In this document: one piece after another, positions 32,077 to 41,865 of the stretch
Layout of the letters: every line of letters begins with the position of its first letter
How positions within the stretch are numbered: the stretch's first letter is position 1
Source: Luteibaculum sp964627445
GTDB lineage: Bacteria; Bacteroidota; Bacteroidia; Flavobacteriales_D; Luteibaculaceae
Assembly (NCBI GenBank): GCA_964627445.1
Contig: CAZVJF010000008.1
Location: 75,664-139,663 of the forward strand
Reading direction: 5' to 3'
DNA length: 64,000 bases
Translations under genes and position numbers: made by a program
Notes under the pieces: model-generated
The model's database searches: none
Seen by the model: the letters and a program-made list of their open reading frames with translations, nothing else
What the model was told of the DNA's origin: nothing

Positions 32077-33255
32077 TTAAGCTTTAACTGGCTTTACGCG
32101 AGCCAAACGTTTTTTAATATTTCCTTGAATCACGTAGTGGTCTACCAGAGGTGCCATCACGTTCATAAATAGAATTGCTAAGAATACTCCCTCTGGGTAC
32201 GCGGGGTTGAATACACGTATCATAATGGATAGTAGACCGATGAGGAATCCGTAGATAATTTTACCCTTATTGGTTTGCGCTGCCGTTACAGGGTCTGTAG
32301 CCATGAACACCATACCGAAAGCAAATCCTCCCAAACACAAGTGGTACAATGGAGATAGTTGCATCAATGTATTGTCTGCTGGGGCAACTAAGTTGAAAAT
32401 CGTTGCCATAACTGCTCCACCCAAAAAGGCTGAAAGCATAATTCTCCAAGAAGCAATACCGGTAAACAACAGCACTACACCGCCAATAAGACACATAAGT
32501 GTGGAGGTTTCTCCAATAGAACCTGGAATGTACCCCATAAAAGCTTCTGCTAGGGAGTATTTTTCCGTGAAAGCTGCCATATCCATTTTGGCTGCGGCAT
32601 CACCCAATGCGGTAGCTCCAGTAAACCCATCTACTGGGGTTTTATCTGCGGTGTTAATCCATACCTTGTTTCCAGACATGTAGGTTGGATAGGCGAAAAA
32701 TAAGAACGCACGCGCAGTAAGCGCTACGTTTAGGATGTTCATTCCCGTTCCACCAAATACTTCCTTACCAATAAGTACTGCAAAAGCGGTAGCTACGGCT
32801 ACCATCCAAAGTGGAATGTCTATGGGTAAACAAAGAGGAATTAGCATACCAGAAACCAGGAATCCTTCTTGGATTGCGTGGCCCTTGATCATGCAAAAGA
32901 TAAATTCCACACCTAGGCCAACACCGTAAGATACCACCACAATTGGCAGTACGCGGATGGCTCCAAACAGGATTTTATCTAAGAAGGTTGCGGCTTCACC
33001 TACAGCCAAAAAGTGTTGGTGGCCGGTGTTCCACATTCCAAAAATTAAACAGGGTACCAAGGCCAAGATTACCATCATCATGGTTCTCTTTAGGTCAATG
33101 GCATCGCGAATGTGAGCTCCTTTTTTTGGAGTAGAATGACCAGGAGTAAATGCAAAAGTTGCCAGCGCATCAAAAAACACCCAGTATTTCTCGAGCTTTC
33201 CGCCCTTGTCAAACTTGGGCTGCTGGCTTTCGATAAAGTTACGTAACGCCTTCAA
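32077..33255 (-). CDS. nqrB: Na+-NQR subunit B (covalent FMN, riboflavin, quinone side)
   Basis: A 392-residue membrane subunit with about ten helices that forms the sodium path. The FMN attachment motif is GFTGATAL with Thr215, the counterpart of V. cholerae Thr236. GKEVFGGTGMNILNVALTARAFLFFAYP and the C-terminal FNPAYPEGVFLAILFMNVMAPLVDH are strongly conserved Nqr/Rnf-D blocks. The protein begins 31 nt after the nqrA stop. Confidence 0.97.
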   Translation of the reverse strand: MKALRNFIESQQPKFDKGGKLEKYWVFFDALATFAFTPGHSTPKKGAHIRDAIDLKRTMMMVILALVPCLIFGMWNTGHQHFLAVGEAATFLDKILFGAIRVLPIVVVSYGVGLGVEFIFCMIKGHAIQEGFLVSGMLIPLCLPIDIPLWMVAVATAFAVLIGKEVFGGTGMNILNVALTARAFLFFAYPTYMSGNKVWINTADKTPVDGFTGATALGDAAAKMDMAAFTEKYSLAEAFMGYIPGSIGETSTLMCLIGGVVLLFTGIASWRIMLSAFLGGAVMATIFNLVAPADNTLMQLSPLYHLCLGGFAFGMVFMATDPVTAAQTNKGKIIYGFLIGLLSIMIRVFNPAYPEGVFLAILFMNVMAPLVDHYVIQGNIKKRLARVKPVKA

Positions 33256-33286
33256 AATATAGTTGGTTTTTTTCTTTAGTTAATGG

Positions 33287-34660
33287 TTACGCCATTTCGG
33301 CTCTAAGGTTCGCGATACCGTCTGCAACAATTTGCTGTGCATCTATTTTACTGGTGCACACAAACTCGCATAAAGCAAAGTCTTCTGGCGCTATTTCATA
33401 GATCCCGAGGTTCTCCATGAGCTCGATATCGTTGGCTAAAATCGCCTTAATGAGGTGAACTGGATAAATGTCGAAAGGAAAAACTTTCTCGTACTGACCC
33501 GATACCACAAACGAGCGTTCCTCACCGTTTAGGTTGGTATCTAAATCGTACTCCTTTCCTTTCCCGATTAGCCATGTAGGGTAGGACTTAGAAGCTGAAA
33601 AGCGCTTCAAGCCAGGACTCAACCAACCCTCGGTAAGCAAGAATTTTGGAGTGTTTCCTTCGGGAAGCACGCTAACCTGATAGTCGTAGTATCCTACAAA
33701 TCCTTCCTGAGAAACCATAAGGCCAGAAAGTGGACTGCCCGAAATAATGCGCTTGTCTTGGTTTTCTTCTACGTTACCATCTAGAAGATCCTTTACTGGA
33801 GCGCCCAAAATGGTTTTGTAGTGCTTAGGATTTTTCACCAAGCTACCGCCAACAGCAACTATCTTACTGAGGTCTACTTTACCGTTGGTAAATAGTCGCC
33901 CAATGTAAACCAGCTCTTGAGGTTTGATGGTCCAAACCACTTCGCCTTTGTTAATAGGGTCTATTTGGTGGATTTGTGTGCCGGTATTCCCAGCAGGGTG
34001 GGGGCCATCGAACTTATGCACCTCTAAATTGGGTGCTTTTAAATTCTTAAATGCTTCACCAAAACCGGGTTTTGCGCTCAATGACAAGTGCACTTTTCCT
34101 TCAGTTAGGGTAGAAATTACCTCCAGTCCTTTTTGCAGGAAGGCCTCTTGCTCAAACATGCTAAAATCGATGTCTGGAGACAAAGGGTTGGTATCGAATC
34201 CACTAATGAAAATAGCCTTGGGCTTACTTTCTGGATTGGCTACCACTGCATACGGACGCTGAATAATAAAGCTCCATAGACCACTAGCTAGTAGTGTTTC
34301 TTTTACGGCATCCACGTTGTCTTTGCTAACGGTAGGTATGTCGTAGTTGTGGTAGCGTGTTTCTTTATCGGCTAAAATTCTAATCTCTAGAATTTTGCGT
34401 TTTTCCCCGCGGATAATTTCCGCAATTTCACCACTAACGGGCGATGGAAACTTAACAGAAGGTCGATCTTTATCGTAGAATACAGGCTGTCCAGCCAATA
34501 CTTCTTCTCCTTCTTTTACCGCAAGTTTCGGGGTTAAACCTGTAATGTCACTGGGCTTCAGGGCCACAACCTTGGGCTGAGGCGCACTGGCATAAATCTT
34601 ATCAGGAGTACCTGTTAGGTTTATATCCAGCCCTTTCTTAATCTTCAGTACTTTGGCCAT
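33287..34660 (-). CDS. nqrA: Na+-NQR subunit A
   Basis: From ATG 34660 (MAKVLKIKKGLDINLTG) the protein has 457 residues. The in-frame codons up to 34693 run toward the promoter and do not match the family start, so I drop them. The start KIKKGLDI-x-L-x-G, the KFPSPVSGEI biotinyl-like hammerhead segment and the C-terminal LCEFVCTSK are typical of NqrA. This peripheral cytoplasmic subunit lies at the NqrB side and binds quinone. It is the first gene of the operon behind a recognisable promoter (34693-34722). Confidence 0.96.
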   Translation of the reverse strand: MAKVLKIKKGLDINLTGTPDKIYASAPQPKVVALKPSDITGLTPKLAVKEGEEVLAGQPVFYDKDRPSVKFPSPVSGEIAEIIRGEKRKILEIRILADKETRYHNYDIPTVSKDNVDAVKETLLASGLWSFIIQRPYAVVANPESKPKAIFISGFDTNPLSPDIDFSMFEQEAFLQKGLEVISTLTEGKVHLSLSAKPGFGEAFKNLKAPNLEVHKFDGPHPAGNTGTQIHQIDPINKGEVVWTIKPQELVYIGRLFTNGKVDLSKIVAVGGSLVKNPKHYKTILGAPVKDLLDGNVEENQDKRIISGSPLSGLMVSQEGFVGYYDYQVSVLPEGNTPKFLLTEGWLSPGLKRFSASKSYPTWLIGKGKEYDLDTNLNGEERSFVVSGQYEKVFPFDIYPVHLIKAILANDIELMENLGIYEIAPEDFALCEFVCTSKIDAQQIVADGIANLRAEMA

Positions 34661-34692
34661 ACTTTGAGTTGTCAGGCTATTTTTTGGGAGCA

Positions 34693-34722
34693 CAAAAATA
34701 TAAATTTGTTTAAATCATCAAG
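34693..34722 (-). promoter_or_regulatory. nqr operon promoter
   Basis: The minus strand reads CTTG (34722-34719), 18 bases, TATTTTTG (34700-34693). This fits TTG-N18-TAnnTTTG and leaves a leader of about 25 bases before the nqrA ATG at 34660. Confidence 0.6.
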
Positions 34723-34738
34723 GATAAGCAGCTGCTCA

Positions 34739-34768
34739 TTGTCTGTTTTTTTCTCCCGTGTAATTTTA
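34739..34768 (+). promoter_or_regulatory. promoter for the T9SS plug gene
   Basis: TTG (34739-34741), 19 bases, TAATTTTA (34761-34768), one base off TAnnTTTG. It gives a start near 34774, shortly before the GTG at 34792. A second partial box, TACCCTTTG (34784-34792), overlaps the start and is less likely. Confidence 0.5.
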
Positions 34769-34791
34769 CGGCAAATAACCGTTTACCCTTT

Positions 34792-36072
34792 GTGAAGTTT
34801 TTAAATCCAAAAGTTTTTCTCCTTTTCAGTCTGCTACCCGGTTTTTTCGCATTTCCATCCGCATGGGGTCAAAACTCAGGTCTACGCAATCAAGTTTTCA
34901 ACAAAAACGTGTACACGGTGCAAACCGGAATTGTAGGTGTAGAAATCTCAGAACCCTTTATTCCCCTCACGGGTAACCTGCAATTGGAGGTTATTTTCGA
35001 TGTTCTTGGGGAAGAGGCACCGCAGCTTTCTTACGAGATCATCCATTGCAATGCCGATTGGAAACCCTCTGCATTACGTCCTACCGAATTCTACGATGGC
35101 TTTTGGAAAGATGCCATTACCAATTTCGATTATTCCTTCAACACCATTGTACCTTTTACCAACTATCAGTTTCGCATACCCGGCAATGGCCAGCGCTTTT
35201 TGCACAGTGGAAATTACATCGTGCGCATTTTTAATACCAATGACGAAGACGATCTGTATTTTCAGGAGCGAGTGGTGGTGTACGAAGAAACAAACAAGGT
35301 AGTGGCCAATGCCAAACAACCCGACCGAATGTATATGCGAAATACGCACCAGGAAATTGACTTTACCGTGTATCACAGCGGGCTCGAAGTTGGTCCTGGA
35401 ACGATGCGTCCTACCGCTACCATTGTAAAAAATGGCGACTGGAGTACGGCTATTGAACGGTTGGAGGCGCGGTTTATCCGCCCCAAGGAGTTGGTCTTTG
35501 ATTACGATACCGGAAATGTGTTTTTGGCTGGAAATGAGTATCGCTATTTCGACTTGCGCGATCTCAGCTTTAACAGCGAGCGCGTCTATCGTATGGATAA
35601 ATCAGCAACACCCTTCTTTGTGCAACTCTACCGAGATGCCGACCGCAGTAACCAGCGCTACACCAACTACAATGATATTAATGGCCACTTTGTAGTCTTT
35701 AATGCCCAAGGCACTGAGCCGCCCTATGATTCGGACTACCTGCAAACTTTTTTCAGCATTCCTGCCGACTATCCTTTAAACGAAGGGGAGCTTTATGTTA
35801 TGGGTGATTTTAACCTGGGCGGAAAAGATCCTCGATTTCGGATGGAGTACAACCAAGAGCGCAAGCAGTACGAGGCGTTAATCTTAGTTAAACAAGGATT
35901 TTATAATTACTATTACGCCCTCTACGAAGAGCATTACCCTGTGGAACCCTATAAGGAAGGCAACCACTGGGAAACAGAGAACCAGTACCAAATATGCGTG
36001 TATTACCGCGCACTTACCGACCAGGCCGACCGCTGCGTGGGCTTTACATCGGTAAATAGCATTTTAAAATAG
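34792..36072 (+). CDS. type IX secretion system plug protein (DUF5103)
   Basis: A 426-residue periplasmic protein starting at GTG with a signal peptide (VFLLFSLLPGFFAFPSAWGQ). The mature start NKNVYTVQTGIVGVEISEPFIPL and the CNADWKPS segment are those of DUF5103. That family was identified as the 'Plug' that closes the SprA translocon on the periplasmic side. The rest is beta-rich with many Tyr and Asp. With the two T9SS cargo genes in this window it confirms a working type IX system. ApaG follows after one base. Confidence 0.88.
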   Translation: MKFLNPKVFLLFSLLPGFFAFPSAWGQNSGLRNQVFNKNVYTVQTGIVGVEISEPFIPLTGNLQLEVIFDVLGEEAPQLSYEIIHCNADWKPSALRPTEFYDGFWKDAITNFDYSFNTIVPFTNYQFRIPGNGQRFLHSGNYIVRIFNTNDEDDLYFQERVVVYEETNKVVANAKQPDRMYMRNTHQEIDFTVYHSGLEVGPGTMRPTATIVKNGDWSTAIERLEARFIRPKELVFDYDTGNVFLAGNEYRYFDLRDLSFNSERVYRMDKSATPFFVQLYRDADRSNQRYTNYNDINGHFVVFNAQGTEPPYDSDYLQTFFSIPADYPLNEGELYVMGDFNLGGKDPRFRMEYNQERKQYEALILVKQGFYNYYYALYEEHYPVEPYKEGNHWETENQYQICVYYRALTDQADRCVGFTSVNSILK

Positions 36073-36073
36073 C

Positions 36074-36460
36074 ATGACCATACGACAGGCCTACGATGTA
36101 GAGGTAGTGGTGCAAACGTACTACGAGCAAGAGCAGAGCAATCCTACAGCGCCTTACTTTTTCTTTAGCTACCTCATACATATTAAAAACCGCAGTGCCC
36201 ATGCGGTACAGCTACTCTCGCGACACTGGGATATTTATGACCCAGGCTCTGGCGAGCAAACCGTTGAGGGCGAAGGAGTAGTAGGGAAGCAGCCTGTTAT
36301 AGCACCGGGAGAATTTCACGAGTATCGGTCCTTTTGCCAATTGCGTTCACCATTTGGTAAAATGGATGGATTTTACACCTTTGAAGACCCAAAAACGGGG
36401 GTTACTTTTCAGGTAAAAGTGCCCACCTTAATTTTTCAGTATCCAACAGCTTTAAATTAA
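36074..36460 (+). CDS. apaG: ApaG domain protein (DUF525)
   Basis: A 128-residue protein of one ApaG immunoglobulin-like domain, with VEVVVQTYYEQEQS at the start, then FFSYLIHIKNRS, LLSRHWDIYD and VVGKQPVIAPGEFHEYRSFC-like blocks (the WxIxD and GxxP-x-L/I motifs). Enteric ApaG is linked to Co2+/Mg2+ resistance, and the fold also serves as a protein-binding domain of F-box proteins; the molecular role is not settled. It follows the plug gene by one base and precedes pruA by 13. Confidence 0.93.
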   Translation: MTIRQAYDVEVVVQTYYEQEQSNPTAPYFFFSYLIHIKNRSAHAVQLLSRHWDIYDPGSGEQTVEGEGVVGKQPVIAPGEFHEYRSFCQLRSPFGKMDGFYTFEDPKTGVTFQVKVPTLIFQYPTALN

Positions 36461-36473
36461 AAAGAGACTACAC

Positions 36474-38099
36474 ATGGCTAACGCTTATTTTAAACCACCA
36501 AAAGCGGTTAACGAACCCATTTTCGATTATGCGCCCAACACGCCAGAGCGCAAAAAATTAGAGGAAGCGCTTGCCGAATTGCGCAGTAAAGAAGTACACG
36601 TACCACTTTATATTGGGGGGGAAGAGGTTGAAACGCAAGACAAGCGGCCCATGAACCCACCGCATGACCACCAGCATCTCTTGGGGCACTTTTCTTATGG
36701 CACCAAAGAGCATGTTTCTAAAGCAATAGACTCAGCTTTGCAAGCACGCGAAACGTGGTGCAAAATGGCTTGGCAAGACCGCGCTGCCATTTTCCTAAAA
36801 GCGGCAGAGCTTATATCTACCAAGTATCGCTATCAGATGAATGCGGGAACCATGCTTACGCAAAGTAAAAACGCCTTTCAGTCTGAGATTGATGCCGTTT
36901 GCGAATTGATAGACTTCTTGCGTTATAACGTAGAGTTTATGACGGAGATTTACGAAAAGCAACCTGAGAATGCCAAAGGAATTTGGAATCGCTTAGAGTA
37001 CCGTCCGCTAGAAGGCTTTGTTTTTGCTATAACACCCTTTAATTTCACGGCCATTGCAGGAAACCTTCCCATGTCTGCGGTTTTAATGGGTAACGTTTGT
37101 GTTTGGAAACCGGCAGAATCGCAGATATACTCATCCAACCAGGTAATGCAGATTTTTAAAGAAGCTGGTTTGCCCGATGGAGTAATCAACATGGTAGTAG
37201 CCGATGGTCCTGATGTAGGCGAGGTGGTATTTAAGCACCCAGATTTCTCGGGCTTGCATTTTACCGGTTCTACCGCTGTATTTAAGCACCTTTGGAAAGA
37301 GATAGGAAGCAATATAGACATCTACAAGCAGTATCCTCGCATTGTTGGAGAAACGGGAGGTAAAGATTTTGTGTTTGCACACCATACTGCCAACCCCAAG
37401 GAAGTAGCTACTGGTTTGGCACGTGGTGCATTTGAGTTTCAAGGGCAAAAGTGTTCTGCTGCTTCCAGAGCCTACATTCCAAACAATCTTTGGGAGGATG
37501 TAAAAGAGCACCTGCTGGCGCAAGTGAACTCCTTTAAAATGGGGCCAACAGAAGACTTCAACAACTTCATTAATGCCGTAATTGACAAGCGCGCTTTTGA
37601 TAAAATTGCGGGCTACATCGATTACATCAAAGAGGCTCCCGATGCAGAGATTATTGCAGGAGGAAACTACGATGACAGCAAAGGATACTTTATAGAACCC
37701 ACTGTAGTGGTGGTTAAAGATCCCAAGTTCCGTACCATGTGCGAGGAGATTTTTGGCCCAGTACTTACCATTTATGTCTACGAAAAAGACCAGTGGAAAG
37801 AAACGGCTGAGATTTTGAATGGCACCTCGGAGTATGCGCTTACTGGGGCTATCTTTGCTAAAGATCGCTACGTTATTGCAGAACTTACCGATATGCTCGA
37901 ACAAAGCGCGGGTAACTTTTACATTAACGATAAACCAACTGGAGCGGTGGTAGGCCAGCAGCCATTTGGAGGTGCCCGTGGTTCGGGAACCAACGACAAA
38001 GCGGGCTTTTATCTAAACCTGTTGCGTTGGGCTTCGGTACGTACTTTAAAAGAGACTTTCAACCCACCTACCGATTACCGTTATCCTTTTATGGGCTAA
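36474..38099 (+). CDS. pruA: L-glutamate gamma-semialdehyde (P5C) dehydrogenase
   Basis: A 541-residue NAD-dependent aldehyde dehydrogenase of the P5CDH (RocA/ALDH4-like) type. NNPDHQ-like N-terminal residues appear as NPPHDHQHLLGHF. The cofactor site is FAITPFNFTAIAGNLPMSA, the catalytic Glu lies in GETGGKD and the catalytic Cys in FEFQGQKCSAASRAY, and the C-terminal GAVVGQQPFGGARGSGTNDKAG is diagnostic of P5CDH. It oxidises glutamate semialdehyde to glutamate in proline and arginine breakdown. No proline dehydrogenase domain is fused, so PutA activity must be encoded elsewhere. A UUCG terminator follows. Confidence 0.95.
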   Translation: MANAYFKPPKAVNEPIFDYAPNTPERKKLEEALAELRSKEVHVPLYIGGEEVETQDKRPMNPPHDHQHLLGHFSYGTKEHVSKAIDSALQARETWCKMAWQDRAAIFLKAAELISTKYRYQMNAGTMLTQSKNAFQSEIDAVCELIDFLRYNVEFMTEIYEKQPENAKGIWNRLEYRPLEGFVFAITPFNFTAIAGNLPMSAVLMGNVCVWKPAESQIYSSNQVMQIFKEAGLPDGVINMVVADGPDVGEVVFKHPDFSGLHFTGSTAVFKHLWKEIGSNIDIYKQYPRIVGETGGKDFVFAHHTANPKEVATGLARGAFEFQGQKCSAASRAYIPNNLWEDVKEHLLAQVNSFKMGPTEDFNNFINAVIDKRAFDKIAGYIDYIKEAPDAEIIAGGNYDDSKGYFIEPTVVVVKDPKFRTMCEEIFGPVLTIYVYEKDQWKETAEILNGTSEYALTGAIFAKDRYVIAELTDMLEQSAGNFYINDKPTGAVVGQQPFGGARGSGTNDKAGFYLNLLRWASVRTLKETFNPPTDYRYPFMG

Positions 38100-38130
38100 G
38101 CGGTTATCGCTTAAAATAATCTTTAGTTTT

Positions 38131-38156
38131 AAGGCCACCTTCGGGTGGCTTTTTTT
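38131..38156 (+). terminator. terminator after pruA
   Basis: GCCACC (38134-38139), a TTCG tetraloop, GGTGGC (38144-38149), then a run of seven T. It is a strong intrinsic terminator. Confidence 0.92.
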
Positions 38157-38164
38157 GTTGAGTA

Positions 38165-41101
38165 ATGCGAGGATTGGGATTTAAGGTAGCACTTTGGATA
38201 TGTTGTGGTGGGTTTTCCATACTGGGCGTTGATGTCTTTGCCCAGGTAAACAACTATATCAATTTTACGGTGGACGATGGTTTACCCAGCAACGAGGTGT
38301 ACCATGTAATTGAAGATGAGCAAGGCTACATTTGGTTTGCTACCGACAAGGGCGTCTCTCGTTTCAACGGGTATGAGTTTGAGAATTTCACTACGACAGA
38401 CGGTCTTCATAACAACGTTATTTTTCAATTGTATGAGGATACCGTAGCCAACAGGATATGGTGTACAGGGTTGGGAAATGCGCTGAGTTTTTTTGATTTG
38501 AAGACAACGCAAATTAGGGTAGTAGCCTTTGCTGAAGATATTTTGAGCGACCGTCAGACTGACAAATACATATTCAAAATAGAACAGGATACTGTAGTTT
38601 TAAATTACAGGTACAACGTCTCTACATATCATTATGATGGGTCCGACCAGTTGCGCTTGATAAAAGAATTGGAGGTTCGATCCGAATATAAGGTCACTTA
38701 CCGTTATCCTTTTTTTAGGAAATATTCGAGAGGCAATAAGGTAAATCAGTTAAAGGTATTAAATGGTTATCTCTGTCGCTATCAATACATGGATACCACC
38801 TATAATGTGCACTACCTTAACCAAGGGTTTAGCAAAGATAGGGGGATGGCTACCAAACTGAACAACGGTGTGTTTCTTTTTCATGAGGTGGGTTCTATTT
38901 ATTTTATAGACTCCCTGGGTCATATTGAGAAAGAAAATAACATAGAAAACGGTTTAGGCGTGTATGTAGATAGTCTTCGTGGTGTGTATGTTGTGCGCGA
39001 AGATGGTGCGACTTTAATCCAAATGGACACTTCTGGAAGCGTTTTGATATCGCCTATCCCCGCATTAGAGAATAAGTTTGTAACATCTTGTACCTGGACT
39101 CAAGAACAGAGCTTTTGGGCAACTACCCGAGACCAAGGTGTGTTCTATGCCAAATCCGATTACATTAATAAACGAACCGAAGCCGACGGGTTGGTGAAAA
39201 ATGCGGTTCGTGCGTTCTATCCAGACCAGATCAATCAATGTTTATGGGTGAGCTATTACGGTTCTGGGAGCTTGACCAAGGTGTTAAAGGATTGGAGCTT
39301 CAAGAATAAGAGTGTTACCCAATTGGAGATAGAATATTTGCATCCTGTTGGACCCGATACATTGCTAGTATCCTCTGGAAATAGTACCTACGTTTATACC
39401 CTTAGATCAAATAAAAAGCATCGTCTTCCATACGAAGGAATGGCCCAATTCTACAACACAGCTAGCAGCGATATTTGGCTGCACCGTAAGGCAAAGGCCG
39501 GCACTTTAGTTAACGGTGTCATAGATCAGTCTACACGAAAGGGTAGCTATCGTGTTGGTATTAGCACCGATGAACAAATGGTTCGGTTTAGGGATACGAT
39601 TTGGTCTGGTGGATTATTTGGTTTGGGCTATCTGGATTCTGAAGAAAAATGGCACACATATCGAAAGGATATGTTTGGAAGGGTAAAAGGAATAGCACAC
39701 CACCAAGATGAGTTTTTAGCTATCGCTTCACTGGGAAAAGGCTTATTTGTAAGAGTGGATAATTCCATCCTTCAAATTACTGAGGCAGATGGCCTAATTA
39801 GTAATTTGTGTAATGGGGTTTACGTGGATAATAAGCAAGGCATCTGGGTGTATAGTAATAAAGGAGTTAGTCATGTTACTTTCACTGACTCTTCCTATTT
39901 GGGTTATAATATCTTTAACTACACCCCGCAAGACGGCTTACTTTCTGCACAAGTTAATGATGTGATCCGGGTAGATAGCAGTGTTTGGTTTGCTACACCG
40001 AAAGGTATTAATACCGTAGACTTGCGCTATGAGCAGTTGGATAAAAAAAATTGCTCCACAGAAATTTTAGGAATTCAAGTAGATGAAACTGCGCTTGCTA
40101 CAAGTCAAGAAGCTAGCATAGATTACAATGCGAATCTGGAGTTTGAATACATCTCAGTAGACATTAAAAAACTAGGCAACATCATCTACGAATACCGGAT
40201 GCTGGGGCTAGACCCTGTATGGAGAAAAACTCAAAGTCGCTCAGTACGTTTTCCAAAATTAGAAGATGGTGATTATACGTTTGAGGTTCGCGTGTTTGAT
40301 CCGTCTGCTAGAATGACACCGCGGTCGGCCACCTTTAGCTTTTCAGTTATTGCTCCCTTTTGGAAAACCTGGTGGTTTTTATTGTTCTGTGGGTTTTTAA
40401 TAGCTGCGGTTATTCGTTTTCGTTTTGCGCAGTTACGAGAAAAAAGCAAGCTGAAAACGGAGTTGTTGGATGTACGCAGACAAGCACTAGCTGCTCAAAT
40501 GAACCCTCATTTTCTTTTTAATTCCTTCAATTCCATTCGCAACTTTGTTTTGCAAAACGATAAGGAAAAGGCCGATGAGTACATCGTGCGTTTTTCTGAG
40601 TTAACCCGTGGCATACTAAACAACTCATTTAAAGAGTCCATTTCCCTTCAGCAGGAGCTAGATATGATAGCGAACTACCTGGATATTGAGCGTATGCGGG
40701 TGCACAACAAGTTTGATTACGATATCGCCATTTCTCCGGATGTGGAGGCTGACACCATAGAAATACCACCTGCAGTGTTGCACCCTTTTGTAGAGAATGC
40801 GGTGTGGCATGGAGTAAAAGAACTTACCGATAGGCAAGGCAAAATTGATATCCGCTGCTTTCTAGAAGGAGCGTACTTAATTTGTCAAATACAAGACAAT
40901 GGTAAGGGTTTTGAGAAGTCACCCAAAAAAGATCCCCGCAAGCGAAAGTCTTTTGGAATAGATATTACCAAACAGCGTTTAGAGCTAGTACAAACTGCCT
41001 ACCATCAACAGGTTCAGGTAGATGTGAGTACCATTAAAAAAAATGGAGTTGTAGCTGGTGTGCTGGTAACCTTAAAATTTAAGTTGAGTCATGGAAAATA
41101 A
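38165..41101 (+). CDS. LytS-type sensor histidine kinase with two-component-regulator propeller
   Basis: A 978-residue sensor. After the signal peptide come propeller repeats (residues about 30-630) with the pattern N-Y-I-N-F-T-x2-DGLPSNEVY, GYIWFATDKGVSRF and GLISNLCNGVYVD. A Y_Y_Y domain (about 660-730, ending DGDYTFEVRVFD) follows, then one membrane helix (about 734-756). The kinase domain has the H-box AQMNPHFLFNSFNSI with phospho-acceptor His782, and an ATPase domain with HPFVENAVWHG and DNGKGF. This is the non-hybrid His_kinase (LytS) class, unlike the hybrid sensors of polysaccharide loci, and pairs with the LytTR regulator, which it overlaps by 11 nt. The periplasmic ligand is unknown. 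Confidence 0.92.
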   Translation: MRGLGFKVALWICCGGFSILGVDVFAQVNNYINFTVDDGLPSNEVYHVIEDEQGYIWFATDKGVSRFNGYEFENFTTTDGLHNNVIFQLYEDTVANRIWCTGLGNALSFFDLKTTQIRVVAFAEDILSDRQTDKYIFKIEQDTVVLNYRYNVSTYHYDGSDQLRLIKELEVRSEYKVTYRYPFFRKYSRGNKVNQLKVLNGYLCRYQYMDTTYNVHYLNQGFSKDRGMATKLNNGVFLFHEVGSIYFIDSLGHIEKENNIENGLGVYVDSLRGVYVVREDGATLIQMDTSGSVLISPIPALENKFVTSCTWTQEQSFWATTRDQGVFYAKSDYINKRTEADGLVKNAVRAFYPDQINQCLWVSYYGSGSLTKVLKDWSFKNKSVTQLEIEYLHPVGPDTLLVSSGNSTYVYTLRSNKKHRLPYEGMAQFYNTASSDIWLHRKAKAGTLVNGVIDQSTRKGSYRVGISTDEQMVRFRDTIWSGGLFGLGYLDSEEKWHTYRKDMFGRVKGIAHHQDEFLAIASLGKGLFVRVDNSILQITEADGLISNLCNGVYVDNKQGIWVYSNKGVSHVTFTDSSYLGYNIFNYTPQDGLLSAQVNDVIRVDSSVWFATPKGINTVDLRYEQLDKKNCSTEILGIQVDETALATSQEASIDYNANLEFEYISVDIKKLGNIIYEYRMLGLDPVWRKTQSRSVRFPKLEDGDYTFEVRVFDPSARMTPRSATFSFSVIAPFWKTWWFLLFCGFLIAAVIRFRFAQLREKSKLKTELLDVRRQALAAQMNPHFLFNSFNSIRNFVLQNDKEKADEYIVRFSELTRGILNNSFKESISLQQELDMIANYLDIERMRVHNKFDYDIAISPDVEADTIEIPPAVLHPFVENAVWHGVKELTDRQGKIDIRCFLEGAYLICQIQDNGKGFEKSPKKDPRKRKSFGIDITKQRLELVQTAYHQQVQVDVSTIKKNGVVAGVLVTLKFKLSHGK

Positions 41102-41840
41102 AATCACCGCGGTATTAATTGATGATGAACCGGCAGCAGTAGAGTCTACCCAATATTTGCTAGCGGAGTATTGTCCAACCGTGCAAGTGGTGGGCACGGC
41201 CAACTCGGTGCAGGCGGGAATAGAGGCTATCGATAGAAACAACCCCGATGTGATTTTTTTAGATGTACAAATGCCGCATGGCGGAGGTTTTGCCTTACTA
41301 GAACATTACGAAAAGCCCACTTTTCAAGTGATTTTTGCGACTGCTTACGATTCGTATGCAATCCGGGCATTTGAATACAGCGCTGTAGACTACTTACTAA
41401 AACCCTATCGCTCATCCGACCTGGTAAAAGCCATAGAAAAAGCGCAGGGCAATAAAGATATGGAGCTGCGCATTCAGCAGCTGGAGCTGCTCCGTAAAAA
41501 CATGGAAAAACCTGCGCAAATGATTATTCCGGTTTCGGGAGGAACGGAGATCATTGCTTTGTCGGATTTGGTTTACCTAGAGGCTGACAACAATTACACT
41601 ACCTTGTATTTGAGAGGCGAAAAAAAGATACTGGTATCCAAAACGCTCAAGTTTTTTGTAGATCAATTGCCAGACGAGCAGTTTTATCGGGTACACCACT
41701 CGTATTTGGTGCAGCGTGGATTTATTGAAAAGATCGCTTCCGATGGAAAAACTCTGGATACCAGCGATTTCAAGGCTACCATTCCCATCTCCACAAGAAG
41801 GAAGCCCGCCTTTATGAAGTGGCTAAAAACACAGCCATAA
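41091..41840 (+). CDS. LytTR-family response regulator
   Basis: A 249-residue regulator. The receiver domain has the acidic pair Asp11-Asp12, phospho-acceptor Asp58 (FLDVQMPHGG) and the Lys in LLKPYR. The C-terminal LytTR DNA-binding domain (about 140-245) has YLEADNNYTTLYLRGEKK and FYRVHHSYLVQ. It should be phosphorylated by the kinase encoded immediately upstream and then bind DNA as a dimer. No LytTR repeat site was recognised in the window. An intrinsic terminator follows directly. Confidence 0.93.
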   Translation: MENKITAVLIDDEPAAVESTQYLLAEYCPTVQVVGTANSVQAGIEAIDRNNPDVIFLDVQMPHGGGFALLEHYEKPTFQVIFATAYDSYAIRAFEYSAVDYLLKPYRSSDLVKAIEKAQGNKDMELRIQQLELLRKNMEKPAQMIIPVSGGTEIIALSDLVYLEADNNYTTLYLRGEKKILVSKTLKFFVDQLPDEQFYRVHHSYLVQRGFIEKIASDGKTLDTSDFKATIPISTRRKPAFMKWLKTQP

Positions 41841-41841
41841 A

Positions 41842-41865
41842 AAAAGCTCCGTTTCCGGAGCTTTT
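41842..41865 (+). terminator. terminator after the LytTR regulator
   Basis: AAAAGCTCCG (41842-41851), a TTTC loop, CGGAGCTTTT (41856-41865). It starts two bases after the stop codon. Confidence 0.85.
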
